Part shown: in pieces, positions 1 through 6,960 of the stretch | Layout of the letters: each line of letters starts with the position of its first letter | Position numbering within the stretch: position 1 is the first letter of the stretch | Notes under the pieces: generated by a model | What the model was told of the DNA's origin: nothing | The model's input: the letters and a program-made list of their open reading frames with translations, nothing else | The model's database searches: none | Position numbers and translations under genes: made by a program | Source: an uncultured Azospirillum sp. | GTDB taxonomy: Bacteria > Pseudomonadota > Alphaproteobacteria > Azospirillales > Azospirillaceae | Assembly: GCF_946480385.1 (NCBI RefSeq) | Contig: NZ_CAMLJP010000118.1 | Coordinates: 1 to 18,491 of the forward strand | DNA: 18,491 nt | Direction of reading: 5' to 3'

Positions 1-5
1 CCGTC

Positions 6-45
6 GGTGGAGCGGGTTATAGGCGCCCTCCCCCAAACCACGCAA
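6..45 (-). promoter_or_regulatory. Leftward stable-RNA type promoter at window edge
   Basis: Read on the minus strand there is a -35 like TTGCGT (40-45), an 18-nt spacer and a -10 TATAAC (16-21), preceded by an A-run (47-56) that could act as an upstream element. The 11-base block that follows the -10, CCCGCTCCACC (6-16), is identical to the block after the -10 of the tRNA-Leu promoter at 15407-15446. I infer that a tRNA or rRNA gene starts just left of the window. No gene lies between the DUF1489 stop codon and the window edge. Confidence 0.55.
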
Positions 46-102
46 GCGCTTTTTTCGTCGCCTTCTGCATTTTTATGTTCGCTGAACCGACTGATATTTT
101 CG

Positions 103-531
103 TCAGAGCAGGCCGAGCGCCCGCAACTCCGCCGCCATATCGGCCGGCAACTCGTCCCCGGCCCCGCTGGCGGCGGAGAGATCCTGCGGAGCGGCCTCGG
201 CCGTCAGGTAGCGCCAGCCCTGGAAGGGACGATGCGGGGTTGGCACCGTCGGCACCCGGTCGGCGGCGAGTTGCAGGGTGCAATAGCTCTCCCCCTCCTC
301 GTCGGTATCGGTGTCAATGGCGAGGATCGGTTGGCGCACCAGGACGCTGCCCTTGATGACCCAATAGATCGAACCGCCGGCCAGCAACTCGTCGCCGCGC
401 TTGGGCAGGCGGCGGGTGTAGACGGGGATGCGGGTCTGGCCGCCAGCCGTTGCGGCGCGGCGGTCCTGCAGTTCCGCCAGATGGTCGAGGTCGCGGACAC
501 CGACGGCGAGCTTGATGAGATGGAGAGGCAT
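103..531 (-). CDS. DUF1489 family protein
   Basis: A 142-residue protein beginning MPLHLIKLAVG and ending in ELRALGLL. The order MPLHLIKLAVGV, then TRIPVYTRRLPKR, GGSIYWVIKGSVLVRQPIL and PFQGWRYL near the end is what I know from the DUF1489 family, a conserved alphaproteobacterial family with no established function. No signal peptide, membrane span or catalytic motif is visible, so it is probably cytoplasmic. The frame stays open far upstream through the neighbouring channel gene, but that part is antisense noise; the ATG at 531 gives the usual family N-terminus. It lies 116 nt downstream of the channel gene on the same strand, so it may be co-transcribed or use its own promoter near the repeated ACATAG motifs at 575-607. 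Family call is confident; function unknown. Confidence 0.88.
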   Translation of the reverse strand: MPLHLIKLAVGVRDLDHLAELQDRRAATAGGQTRIPVYTRRLPKRGDELLAGGSIYWVIKGSVLVRQPILAIDTDTDEEGESYCTLQLAADRVPTVPTPHRPFQGWRYLTAEAAPQDLSAASGAGDELPADMAAELRALGLL

Positions 532-647
532 GGGGACGCTGAAGTCTCTGACGTGAAGAACGGAACCGCGCCCAACATAGCGCGCCCCCTGACATAGTGC
601 GCTATGCAGGATTGTCCGTCTGCCGAGACCGCTGGGCGGATCTGTCC

Positions 648-1688
648 TCAGAGCGGATCGTTGCGGTCGGACCGGTTGGTCGGCCGGGCGTGGCCGATGA
701 TGGCGCTGAAGCCGAACAGCAGCAGCAGCACACCCATGACGATCTCGATGCCGCAGACCAGACGAACCGGTCCGGACACCGGGTGAATGTCGCCATAGCC
801 GACGGTGGCGAAGGTCACGATGGAGAAATAGATTCCCTCGGCGAAGGTCAGGTCGCGCCTGACGCCTTCGATGACGAAGTTCGGCTCCGCCATGAAGCGG
901 TCCATGATGGTGTAGATGGCGCCGAACAGGATGATGCAGAGCGAATAGAAGGTCAGGAAGGCGAAGGCCGGCAGGACCAGACGTGCCGATTGCTGGAAGA
1001 ATCCTTCGAACAGCAGGCCGGCGTCGAGCAGGAAGATGGCGATGTCGCGCGACACCAGGGCGACGATGGCGGCGATGGCCGACATGGCCAGCAGGAAGAT
1101 CGCGCCGATCGTCTGGGTGTCCATGGCCTGTTCGGGCACCAGGAAGGTCAGGGCGCCGATGCCCCAGACCGGCGCCATCCACAGGAAGACGCGATCGAAA
1201 TGGCCCCCTTCCCGCAATCGCCGCGACATCACGATCCGCCGGATGTCCTCCGCCCGCCACCAGGCCCCGCCCAGGAAGGCGACCAGCGGCAGGACAAAGG
1301 CGACACTCTGGATCAACGGACTGATGTTGTGGAAATTGCTTTCCAGGAAAAAGACGAAGATGCAGGCATAGACGCCGATGAAGTTGGTCAGCGCCAGCGT
1401 GAAGAACTGGCTGCCCGGAAACAGATAGTGGAAGGCGCCGACCACGAGGCCGACCGATCCCAGCAGAACGAAGGTCAGATTGCCGGACACCGACCGGATC
1501 GACAGCGCGATCAGGCCGAGCAGCAGGGCCGTCAGCAACGCCCCGCCCAGCCAGGATTTGGATGCCCCCTTGGCTCCATGGGGGCTGCCGTGAGCCCCTC
1601 CATGGCCGTTGCCACCGGAACTGCCGGAAGGAACCGCCGGGGGCGGGCTGGTCGTCCGAGGGCGGCGGTCGGGAACGATCTGGTCCAT
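648..1688 (-). CDS. Multi-span membrane protein with C-terminal potassium-channel pore
   Basis: A 346-residue protein from the ATG at 1688; an in-frame GTG at 1718 would add 10 residues and neither start has a convincing ribosome binding site. The last third carries the classical K+ selectivity filter TVGYGD (about residues 295-300) between two hydrophobic helices, the Ion_trans_2 two-helix pore layout. In front of it lie roughly six further hydrophobic segments, so the protein is larger than a minimal two-helix channel. The cytoplasmic N-terminus is rich in Gly, His and Ser (about residues 21-45). No voltage-sensor helix with regular Arg spacing and no RCK/TrkA-N domain is seen. A possible -10 (TATAAC on the minus strand, 1754-1759) lies upstream of both starts. 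Expected role: K+ or other monovalent cation flux across the inner membrane. Confidence 0.88.
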   Translation of the reverse strand: MDQIVPDRRPRTTSPPPAVPSGSSGGNGHGGAHGSPHGAKGASKSWLGGALLTALLLGLIALSIRSVSGNLTFVLLGSVGLVVGAFHYLFPGSQFFTLALTNFIGVYACIFVFFLESNFHNISPLIQSVAFVLPLVAFLGGAWWRAEDIRRIVMSRRLREGGHFDRVFLWMAPVWGIGALTFLVPEQAMDTQTIGAIFLLAMSAIAAIVALVSRDIAIFLLDAGLLFEGFFQQSARLVLPAFAFLTFYSLCIILFGAIYTIMDRFMAEPNFVIEGVRRDLTFAEGIYFSIVTFATVGYGDIHPVSGPVRLVCGIEIVMGVLLLLFGFSAIIGHARPTNRSDRNDPL

Positions 1689-1821
1689 GAGGCGGCAAAC
1701 CGAAACGGAAACAGACACCAGACCCGGTGCCCGGACGAAGGTCCTATTCCGCAGTTATAGCGGTTTGCCCGCCCCGGGAGTCAGCATTTTCCGCAGCTCC
1801 CCGAGGATTCCGCCCCCTGCC

Positions 1822-2436
1822 CTACCAGCCGCCGGTGGTGAGCCAGCGGTCGACCATGTCGAGGCGGTCCCAACCCCAGAACGGCTCGCCATCGACGAAG
1901 ACGAAGGGCGAGCCGAAGACGCCGCGGTCCACCGCATCATCGGTTTCGGTGCGCAGCCGGTCCTTGACCGCCGGGTCCTGGATGGCGGCGGTCACCGCGG
2001 CACGGTCAATGCCGACGCTGCCCAGGGTCTTCGCCGCGATCTCCGCCACAGTGTCGGCCGGTCCGATGTCCCGGCCCTCGCCGAAATGGGCGTGGAAGAG
2101 CGCATGGGCCAGCAGCTTCGCCTGTTCCGGATGCTCGTCGCTCAGCCAATAGAAGGCGCGCGAGGCGGCGACGCCGTTGACCGGAGCCGAATCGGGGAAG
2201 GTGAAGGGGGCCCCGGTCAGCCGGGCGATGCGGCCGACGTCATGAGTCAGATATTCGCCGCGCAAGGGCTGCTGCAGGTTGGGCTTCATGCCCGTCACCT
2301 TGAAGATGGCTCCGAGCAGGACCGGGCGCCAGGTGACGGTGCGGCCATGCTTCGCCGCCAGCTCGTCGATGCGCAGGCTGGCGAAATAGCCGTAGGGCGA
2401 GGCGAAGTCGAAATAGAAATCGATCGGGTCCGGCAC
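1822..2436 (-). CDS. DsbA-like / 2-hydroxychromene-2-carboxylate isomerase family protein
   Basis: A 204-residue protein with a GTG start at 2436, preceded by a good ribosome binding site (GGAGAGG). It begins DPIDFYFDFASPYGYF, the characteristic opening of HCCA isomerase / kappa-class GST proteins, with the active-site serine at residue 13 in place of a CXXC disulfide motif. The thioredoxin-fold cis-proline region is in GVFGSPFVFVDGEPFWGWDRL (residues about 172-192). Known members isomerise 2-hydroxychromene-2-carboxylate in naphthalene breakdown using glutathione, but many bacterial copies, like this one, have no aromatic degradation genes nearby. I therefore assign the fold and family, not the substrate. 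The protein is cytoplasmic, with no signal peptide. It follows the response regulator gene at a 116-nt gap on the same strand. An upstream extension of the frame (to 2850) is antisense to codons of the regulator gene and is rejected. Confidence 0.9.
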   Translation of the reverse strand: MPDPIDFYFDFASPYGYFASLRIDELAAKHGRTVTWRPVLLGAIFKVTGMKPNLQQPLRGEYLTHDVGRIARLTGAPFTFPDSAPVNGVAASRAFYWLSDEHPEQAKLLAHALFHAHFGEGRDIGPADTVAEIAAKTLGSVGIDRAAVTAAIQDPAVKDRLRTETDDAVDRGVFGSPFVFVDGEPFWGWDRLDMVDRWLTTGGW

Positions 2437-2552
2437 GCGCGTTTCCTCTCCGACAGGTTTTCCGGAAAGGCTAACGCGGGTACGGGACAGCGTCCAGCAG
2501 TGCATCCAGGGGCGTCCGGGGAAGGCGCGATCCCCGAACGGTCCGGCCCCCG

Positions 2553-3266
2553 TCAGACCGTGCGCACCTTGGCGTCGAAGACGTAGCCGGCGCCGCGCTC
2601 GGTCTTGATGATGCGGGGTTCCTTCGGGTTGGCTTCGATCTTGCGGCGCAGGCGCAGGATCAGCACGTCGATGGACCGGTCGAACACCTCCGCCCCGTCG
2701 ACGCGGGTGAGGTCGAGCAGCTGATCGCGGGTCAGCACCCGCTGCGGCCGCTTGACGAAGGCCGCCAGCAGGCCGAACTCCGCCTTGGTCAACTCCACCT
2801 CGCGCCCCTCCTGCCCGCGCAGGCGCTGGGCGGTGAGGTCGAGCTCCCAATTGGCGAACTGCACGACGGCGCGCAGTTCGTCCGCGCTGCGGGCGGGGCG
2901 GGCGTCGTTGGAGACGCGGCGCAGGACCGCCTTGATGCGGGCCAGCAGTTCGCGCGGGTTGAACGGCTTGGTCAGGTAATCGTCGGCCCCCAGCTCCAGC
3001 CCGACGATGCGGTCGACGTCCTGGTCCTTGGAGGACAGGATGATGATGGGGATTTGCGATTCGGTGCGGATCTGGCGGACGAGGCCCAGCCCGTCGCCGT
3101 CAGGCAGGCGCAAATCGCAGACCACGAGATCGACAGGGTCGCCATCCAAAGCCTGCCGGGCCGATGCGGTGTCCTGCGCCGTCGTGACCCGGTAGCCCTC
3201 TCCCGCCAGATATGAGGCCAAAAGCTCCCGAATCGGCTCGTCGTCGTCGACAGCGAGAATGTGCAT
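2553..3266 (-). CDS. OmpR/PhoB-family response regulator
   Basis: A 237-residue two-domain regulator. The receiver domain (residues 1-115) has the acidic cluster DDD at 7-9, the phospho-acceptor Asp51 (CDLRLPDGDG), Ser78 and Lys100 (LTKPF). The C-terminal winged-helix domain (about 135-235) shows ELTKAEFGLLAAF, VLTRDQLL, the RSIDVLILRLRRKIE recognition region and the GAGYVF hairpin. The ATG at 3266 is chosen because a strong ribosome binding site (GGGGAGGT) lies just upstream and the receiver domain begins at once; a longer frame to 3395 adds a non-conserved stretch. No histidine kinase is next to it within the window, so its partner and targets are unknown. An inverted repeat GTTAC-6-GTAAC sits 53 bases upstream of the start (3319-3334) and could be an autoregulatory site. 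Confidence 0.95.
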   Translation of the reverse strand: MHILAVDDDEPIRELLASYLAGEGYRVTTAQDTASARQALDGDPVDLVVCDLRLPDGDGLGLVRQIRTESQIPIIILSSKDQDVDRIVGLELGADDYLTKPFNPRELLARIKAVLRRVSNDARPARSADELRAVVQFANWELDLTAQRLRGQEGREVELTKAEFGLLAAFVKRPQRVLTRDQLLDLTRVDGAEVFDRSIDVLILRLRRKIEANPKEPRIIKTERGAGYVFDAKVRTV

Positions 3267-3318
3267 GCCTGTTACCTCCCCAAATCTTCTTATCTCACGC
3301 GCGAGCGGCACGCAATGC

Positions 3319-3334
3319 GTTACAACCCCGTAAC
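3319..3334. promoter_or_regulatory. Inverted repeat GTTAC-N6-GTAAC upstream of response regulator
   Basis: Perfect 5-bp arms (3319-3323 and 3330-3334) separated by AACCCC. A third GTTAC copy lies at 3271-3275, next to the ribosome binding site of the regulator gene. The position between two divergent transcription units fits an operator, but five-base arms are short and could occur by chance. Confidence 0.25.
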
Positions 3335-3533
3335 AGCCGCGGCCGAATCGCCGACCACATGAGTTGGTTGAAACCGCATCCTGCGCCGTCGACATAAAAG
3401 TACCGTTGCGCGGACATTAACCAGAAACAAGCTGCGGTTTAAATCCAGACCATTGAACAGGGGATGCTGGCGAACAGGGGACGGCGACCCGCCTCTGGAC
3501 GCCGGACCAATGCCGTGATGGGGAAGCACCGCC

Positions 3534-3719
3534 ATGTCGAACATCGATCATTGCCTGGAGCGCCTGGCCCTGCTCGACCGCGCCGACCGTCTGCTGAACG
3601 AGGTGCGGGTCTATGGGCAGCATGGCTCGATCCGCGAAACGCTGGCGCAGCACCGGCTGCTGCTGGGCGAGGCGAGGCGCCACCTCGACTCGGCGCGCTC
3701 GGTCGGGCGGCTGGGCTGA
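3534..3719 (+). CDS. Small hypothetical protein
   Basis: A 61-residue candidate beginning MSNIDHCLERLALLDRADRL. About 54 of 60 codons end in G or C, the bias of the certain genes here, and the predicted protein is charged and helical without a signal peptide or membrane span. GGGGAAG sits about eight bases before the ATG. The upstream 150 bases are comparatively AT-rich (3395-3450), as expected for a promoter zone divergent from the response regulator. I recognise no family. Overlapping longer frames on both strands look like shadows. It could act alone or with the next short frame, which begins 23 nt downstream. Confidence 0.55.
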   Translation: MSNIDHCLERLALLDRADRLLNEVRVYGQHGSIRETLAQHRLLLGEARRHLDSARSVGRLG

Positions 3720-3742
3720 GGACCGTCGGCAAGACCATCATC

Positions 3743-4000
3743 ATGTCCGGCTGCAACGCCCAGGCGGCACCGATGCCGTCCCACCGCACCGCCCCCCATG
3801 GCCAGCCCCACTCCAGGGCGGCAAGGCGGCTGCCCGTCGACGGCCACCGCCGTCCGGCGACGGAGCGTTGCGCCCATCATTCCATCTGCGTGACCGGTGC
3901 CGCACAGGTCGCGGCCCAAATCTCGCCACAGATCTCGGCCACCGGCGGCGCGCCGCTGTGGCGCACGATGATGGAACGCTGGCTGGCCGCAGCCCCCTGA
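3743..4000 (+). CDS. Doubtful small ORF (85 residues)
   Basis: The stretch 3720-4102 holds no certain gene. The best candidate is an ATG at 3743 giving 85 residues that end WRTMMERWLAAAP. About 85 percent of its codons end in G or C, above the first and second positions, which mildly favours real coding. Against it, there is no clear ribosome binding site, the composition is rich in Arg, His, Pro and Ala, and I recognise no family. The frame is open further upstream to 3464, but that part overlaps the preceding small gene. The final hundred bases (4001-4102) contain only the leader of the DUF4139 gene, with its ribosome binding site at 4088-4095. Confidence 0.28.
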   Translation: MSGCNAQAAPMPSHRTAPHGQPHSRAARRLPVDGHRRPATERCAHHSICVTGAAQVAAQISPQISATGGAPLWRTMMERWLAAAP

Positions 4001-4102
4001 CCCGTCCGGACTTTCGGACAGCCTCCTGTTGCGCTCTCCCTAATCCCGCCCGATTTCGCGCCTATGTCGGCAGTCGGGAGCCACAATAAGGAGAGACCCA
4101 TC

Positions 4103-6298
4103 ATGACCCGCGCCATCCTTCTCGCCTCCACTGCCCTGCTGATTACGGTCCCGGCGGCGTTTGCCGCGACAGGCGGGCCGTCCGGCGGGCAGCTGGCGCT
4201 GACGCGGGTTCTGCTGTCCACCGGCGGCGTCGGCTATTTCGAATATGAGGCGACGGTGAGCGGCGATGCCGACCTGTCGCTGGAGGTGCGGCGCGATCAG
4301 GTCGACGACGTGCTGAAGAGCATCGTCGTTTATGACGACAAGGGCGGCGTCGGCACCATCGCCCTGCCGGGAGCCGAACCGCTGGACACCGCCTTCCGCG
4401 AGCTGCCCTTCTCGGCCGACGACCTCACCTCCCCCGCCGCATTGCTGAACGCGATGCGCGGGGCGGAGGTGACGACCGGCGGCTCCCGCCAGCTGACCGG
4501 CCGGCTGATGTCGGTGACCGAGGAGACGGTGCGGCTGCCGGGGAACGACGGCGCCACCACCACGCGCCATCGCGTGACGCTGATGACGGCCGAAGGCCTG
4601 CGCCAGCTGGTGCTGGAGGATGCCGACGCGCTGCGCTTCACCGATCCGGCGGTGCAGGCGCAGATCGACCGGGCGCTGTCGGCGGTGGCGGAGAACGCCC
4701 GGCGCGAGCGGCGGCGACTGACCGTCCACAGCCGGGCGCCACAGGGCCAGGAGGCCGGACAGGGGGCCGGCGAGCGGCGGGTCCGGGTCGGCTATGTCGC
4801 GGAGATGCCGCTGTGGAAGGCGACCTACCGGCTCAGCCTCGGCACCGGGGCCGGTCAAAACGGGCAGGGGCAAAACGGGCAGGGGCAAAACGGAAAAGAG
4901 CAAAACGGGCAGGCGGACAAGGGCAGCGGTGCACTGCAGGGCTGGGCGGTGCTGGAAAATCTGAGCGGCGAGGATTGGCGCGGCGTCGACCTGACGGTGG
5001 TGTCGGGCAATCCGGTCACCCTGCGCCAAGCGCTCTACACCCCCTATTTCGTCGAGCGGCCGGAGGTGCCGGTGGAGGTGCTGGGCCGGGTTCTGCCCAG
5101 CGCCGACGAGGGTGCGGTGACGCTGAACGACACCCGTCCGGCGATGCGGTCGCAGTCGGAAGCGTCGCGTGCCGGGGCGCCGCCCGCCGCCGCCGTGGCC
5201 GCTCCCCCGCCGATGCCCGGCGCGCCGGCTCCGGCGCCGATGGGGGACGCGCTGGCGAAGGTCGCCCCCTATGGCAGCGCCGCCAGCACGCCGGCGATGG
5301 CCACGGTGCGCGGCGCCGAGGCCGGTGCGGCGGAGGGCGCCCAGGTGCTGTTCCATTACCCGCAGCCGGTCAGCGTGCCGAATGGCGGGACTCTGATGAT
5401 GCCGATCGCCGCAACCAGCCTGCCGGTGGAGCGGGTGGCGCTCTACCAGCCCGCCGCCGACGCCCGCCACCCGCTGGCCTCCCTGCGGCTGCGCAACGAC
5501 GGCGACACCGCCCTGCCGCCGGGACTGCTGACCTTCTATGACCACGGCGCGGCGAACAGCGCTTATGTCGGCGATGCCCGGATGGCGACCCTGCCGGCGG
5601 GCGAGAGCCGGCTGCTGTCCTTCGCCGTCGATCAGGCGGTCACCGTCGACCGCGAGGAGAAGCCGAGCCGTCGGCTGTCCCGCGCCACCATCGCCGACGG
5701 CGTGCTGACCCTGTCGGTGATCGACCGGCAGAGCACGACCTATACGGTGGCCGGCGCCCCGGACGCGGACCGCGATGTCGTGATCGAGCATCCGCGCCGT
5801 CCCGGCTGGGACCTGGCCGAACCGGCGAACAGCAAGCCGGAGGCGACCGCCACCGCCTACCGCCTGCCGCTGGCGGTGCCGGCCGGCAAGACGGTGACGC
5901 TGACCGCCACGCTGGAACGGCCACGGCAGGAGCGGATCGTCCTGACCGACCTGACCGCCGACCAGATCGCCGCCCGCGCCTCCGCCCCCGAATTGCCGGC
6001 GGAGGTTCGTCAGGCGCTGACCACGCTGGCCGGTCTGCGCGCCGCCGTCGCCGAGAAGGAGCGCCGCATCGCCGAGTTGGAGCGCGAGCGGGCCGAGCGC
6101 ATCGCCGACCAGGACCGCCTGCGCGAGAACCTGAAGGCCCTGCCGGCGGGCAGCGACCTGCACAAGCGGACGCTGGCCAAGATGGCGGAAGCGGAAAACC
6201 GGCTGGACGCGCTGGCGCGCGACATGACCACCGCCCGCAACGAGGCAGAAGCGGCGCGGCAGACTCTGCGGGAGCGGGTGAAGGCTCTGGCGATCTGA
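4103..6298 (+). CDS. Secreted DUF4139 domain-containing protein
   Basis: A 731-residue protein with an excellent ribosome binding site (AAGGAGAG, 4088-4095) before the ATG at 4103. A Sec signal peptide (MTRAILLASTALLITVPAAFA, cut near residue 22) points to the periplasm or beyond. The motif VGYFEYEATVSGDADLSLEVRRDQVDDVLKS near the N-terminus and the beta-rich middle section (residues about 400-640, with DRQSTTYTV and LTATLERP) fit DUF4139-type proteins, whose function is not settled. Residues 252-271 are four copies of a five-residue unit (QNGQG type), and residues around 350-380 form an Ala/Pro-rich linker. The last 90 or so residues form a charged coiled coil (AEKERRIAELERERAERI). The gene stands alone on this strand and ends at the palindromic element at 6329-6433. 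Confidence 0.85.
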   Translation: MTRAILLASTALLITVPAAFAATGGPSGGQLALTRVLLSTGGVGYFEYEATVSGDADLSLEVRRDQVDDVLKSIVVYDDKGGVGTIALPGAEPLDTAFRELPFSADDLTSPAALLNAMRGAEVTTGGSRQLTGRLMSVTEETVRLPGNDGATTTRHRVTLMTAEGLRQLVLEDADALRFTDPAVQAQIDRALSAVAENARRERRRLTVHSRAPQGQEAGQGAGERRVRVGYVAEMPLWKATYRLSLGTGAGQNGQGQNGQGQNGKEQNGQADKGSGALQGWAVLENLSGEDWRGVDLTVVSGNPVTLRQALYTPYFVERPEVPVEVLGRVLPSADEGAVTLNDTRPAMRSQSEASRAGAPPAAAVAAPPPMPGAPAPAPMGDALAKVAPYGSAASTPAMATVRGAEAGAAEGAQVLFHYPQPVSVPNGGTLMMPIAATSLPVERVALYQPAADARHPLASLRLRNDGDTALPPGLLTFYDHGAANSAYVGDARMATLPAGESRLLSFAVDQAVTVDREEKPSRRLSRATIADGVLTLSVIDRQSTTYTVAGAPDADRDVVIEHPRRPGWDLAEPANSKPEATATAYRLPLAVPAGKTVTLTATLERPRQERIVLTDLTADQIAARASAPELPAEVRQALTTLAGLRAAVAEKERRIAELERERAERIADQDRLRENLKALPAGSDLHKRTLAKMAEAENRLDALARDMTTARNEAEAARQTLRERVKALAI
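4856..4915 (+). repeat. Four 15-bp tandem repeats inside DUF4139 gene
   Basis: Units begin at 4856, 4871, 4886 and 4901. The first two are identical (CAAAACGGGCAGGGG); the third is CAAAACGGAAAAGAG and the fourth CAAAACGGGCAGGCG. They are in frame and encode QNGQG, QNGQG, QNGKE and QNGQA. Unit length is a multiple of three, so gain or loss of copies would keep the frame. Confidence 0.95.
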
Positions 6299-6328
6299 GG
6301 GTAGCAGAGAGTTGGGTGTCGGCTTGGA

Positions 6329-6433
6329 TGCCCCCTCCCCGCCCTCCCCCGCCTTCGGCGGGAGAGGGTGCCTTATGCGAAGCGGCGGCAGTCCCCTCTT
6401 CCGCGTGAGCGGGGGAGGGTTAGGGAGGGGGCA
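6329..6433. repeat. GC-rich palindromic element between convergent genes
   Basis: Outer arms at 6329-6352 and 6409-6433 are near-perfect reverse complements (about 22 matching positions with one extra base). Inside lie two smaller hairpins: one with a TTCG loop (CCCCGCC at 6347-6353, GGCGGG at 6358-6362) and one around GTGA (6405-6408). The element sits between the stop codons of the rightward DUF4139 gene and the leftward secreted-protein gene. It resembles the dispersed REP-like palindromes common in GC-rich alphaproteobacterial genomes and could also act as a two-way terminator, though it lacks a T-run. Confidence 0.75.
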
Positions 6434-6451
6434 CCCGCCGCGACACGTCTC

Positions 6452-6931
6452 CTACAGCGTCGTCGCGCTGCAATAGGCCCAATCGTCGCCCTGCAGGCCG
6501 AAGAAGGCCGCGACCGGCTTGCCGCTGGAGCGGTCGACGACGACGCGGAAGCGGCTGCCGGTGCAGGTGCCCTGCGGCTGCTTGGCGAAGGGCAGCTTGA
6601 CGTGCTTGGACTTCAGGCAGGAGTCCGACATCTTCGGCGGGTTGGACGGGCCGTCCACCTTCTTGCCGTTCAGCACCATGTAATAGTTGGTGGCCTGACC
6701 GCCCTTGACGTCGGCCTTCACCTCGATCTTGCCGAAGCGCGACTTGTAGAGGCCGGCATCCTGTTCGCCGTCGGGCGCACCGCTGAGCAGCGCGCGGAAG
6801 GAGATGGCGGCGCAGGACGGCGGATCCTTGGCCTCCGCCGGGGCGGCGGCCAGAACGGCAAAACCGCCGGCCAGCAGAAGAGCGGCGGGCATGGACAACA
6901 GACGCCGTGAAAGAAGATGGGCAGACAGCAT
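6452..6931 (-). CDS. Small secreted protein of unknown function
   Basis: A 159-residue protein. The ATG at 6931 is preferred because the signal peptide (MLSAHLLSRRLLSMPAALLL onward, predicted cut after APAEA) follows directly and AAAGGG precedes it; the longer frame to 6964 overlaps the previous gene. The mature part contains four cysteines (in PPSCAAISF, SDSCLKSK, GTCTGSRF and WAYCSATTL), enough for two disulfide bonds, consistent with a periplasmic fold. No enzyme motif is visible and I recognise no family. Its start is 29 nt downstream of the thioesterase stop on the same strand, so it is probably the last gene of the thiamine operon transcript. Whether it has anything to do with thiamine is unknown. 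Confidence 0.75.
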   Translation of the reverse strand: MLSAHLLSRRLLSMPAALLLAGGFAVLAAAPAEAKDPPSCAAISFRALLSGAPDGEQDAGLYKSRFGKIEVKADVKGGQATNYYMVLNGKKVDGPSNPPKMSDSCLKSKHVKLPFAKQPQGTCTGSRFRVVVDRSSGKPVAAFFGLQGDDWAYCSATTL

Positions 6932-6960
6932 GAAAGAACCCTTTCGAACCGGTTGAACCG

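Noticed and set aside
103..1698. Long minus-strand open frame of 531 residues
   Set aside because: Only its last 142 codons are a recognisable gene (DUF1489). The rest is Arg/Pro-rich and antisense-frame to the channel gene, which has a clear product in another frame.
597..1760. Rightward open frame of 387 residues opposite the channel gene
   Set aside because: Asp/Gln/Arg-rich low-complexity translation typical of a shadow frame in GC-rich DNA; the minus-strand channel has the TVGYGD motif.
3877..4221. Minus-strand open frame of 114 residues over the DUF4139 start
   Set aside because: It covers the ribosome binding site and signal peptide of a well-supported gene and shows no family features.
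4040..6163. Minus-strand open frame of 707 residues opposite the DUF4139 gene
   Set aside because: Gly/Arg/Gln/His-rich antisense translation without domains; the plus strand has a ribosome binding site, signal peptide and family motifs.
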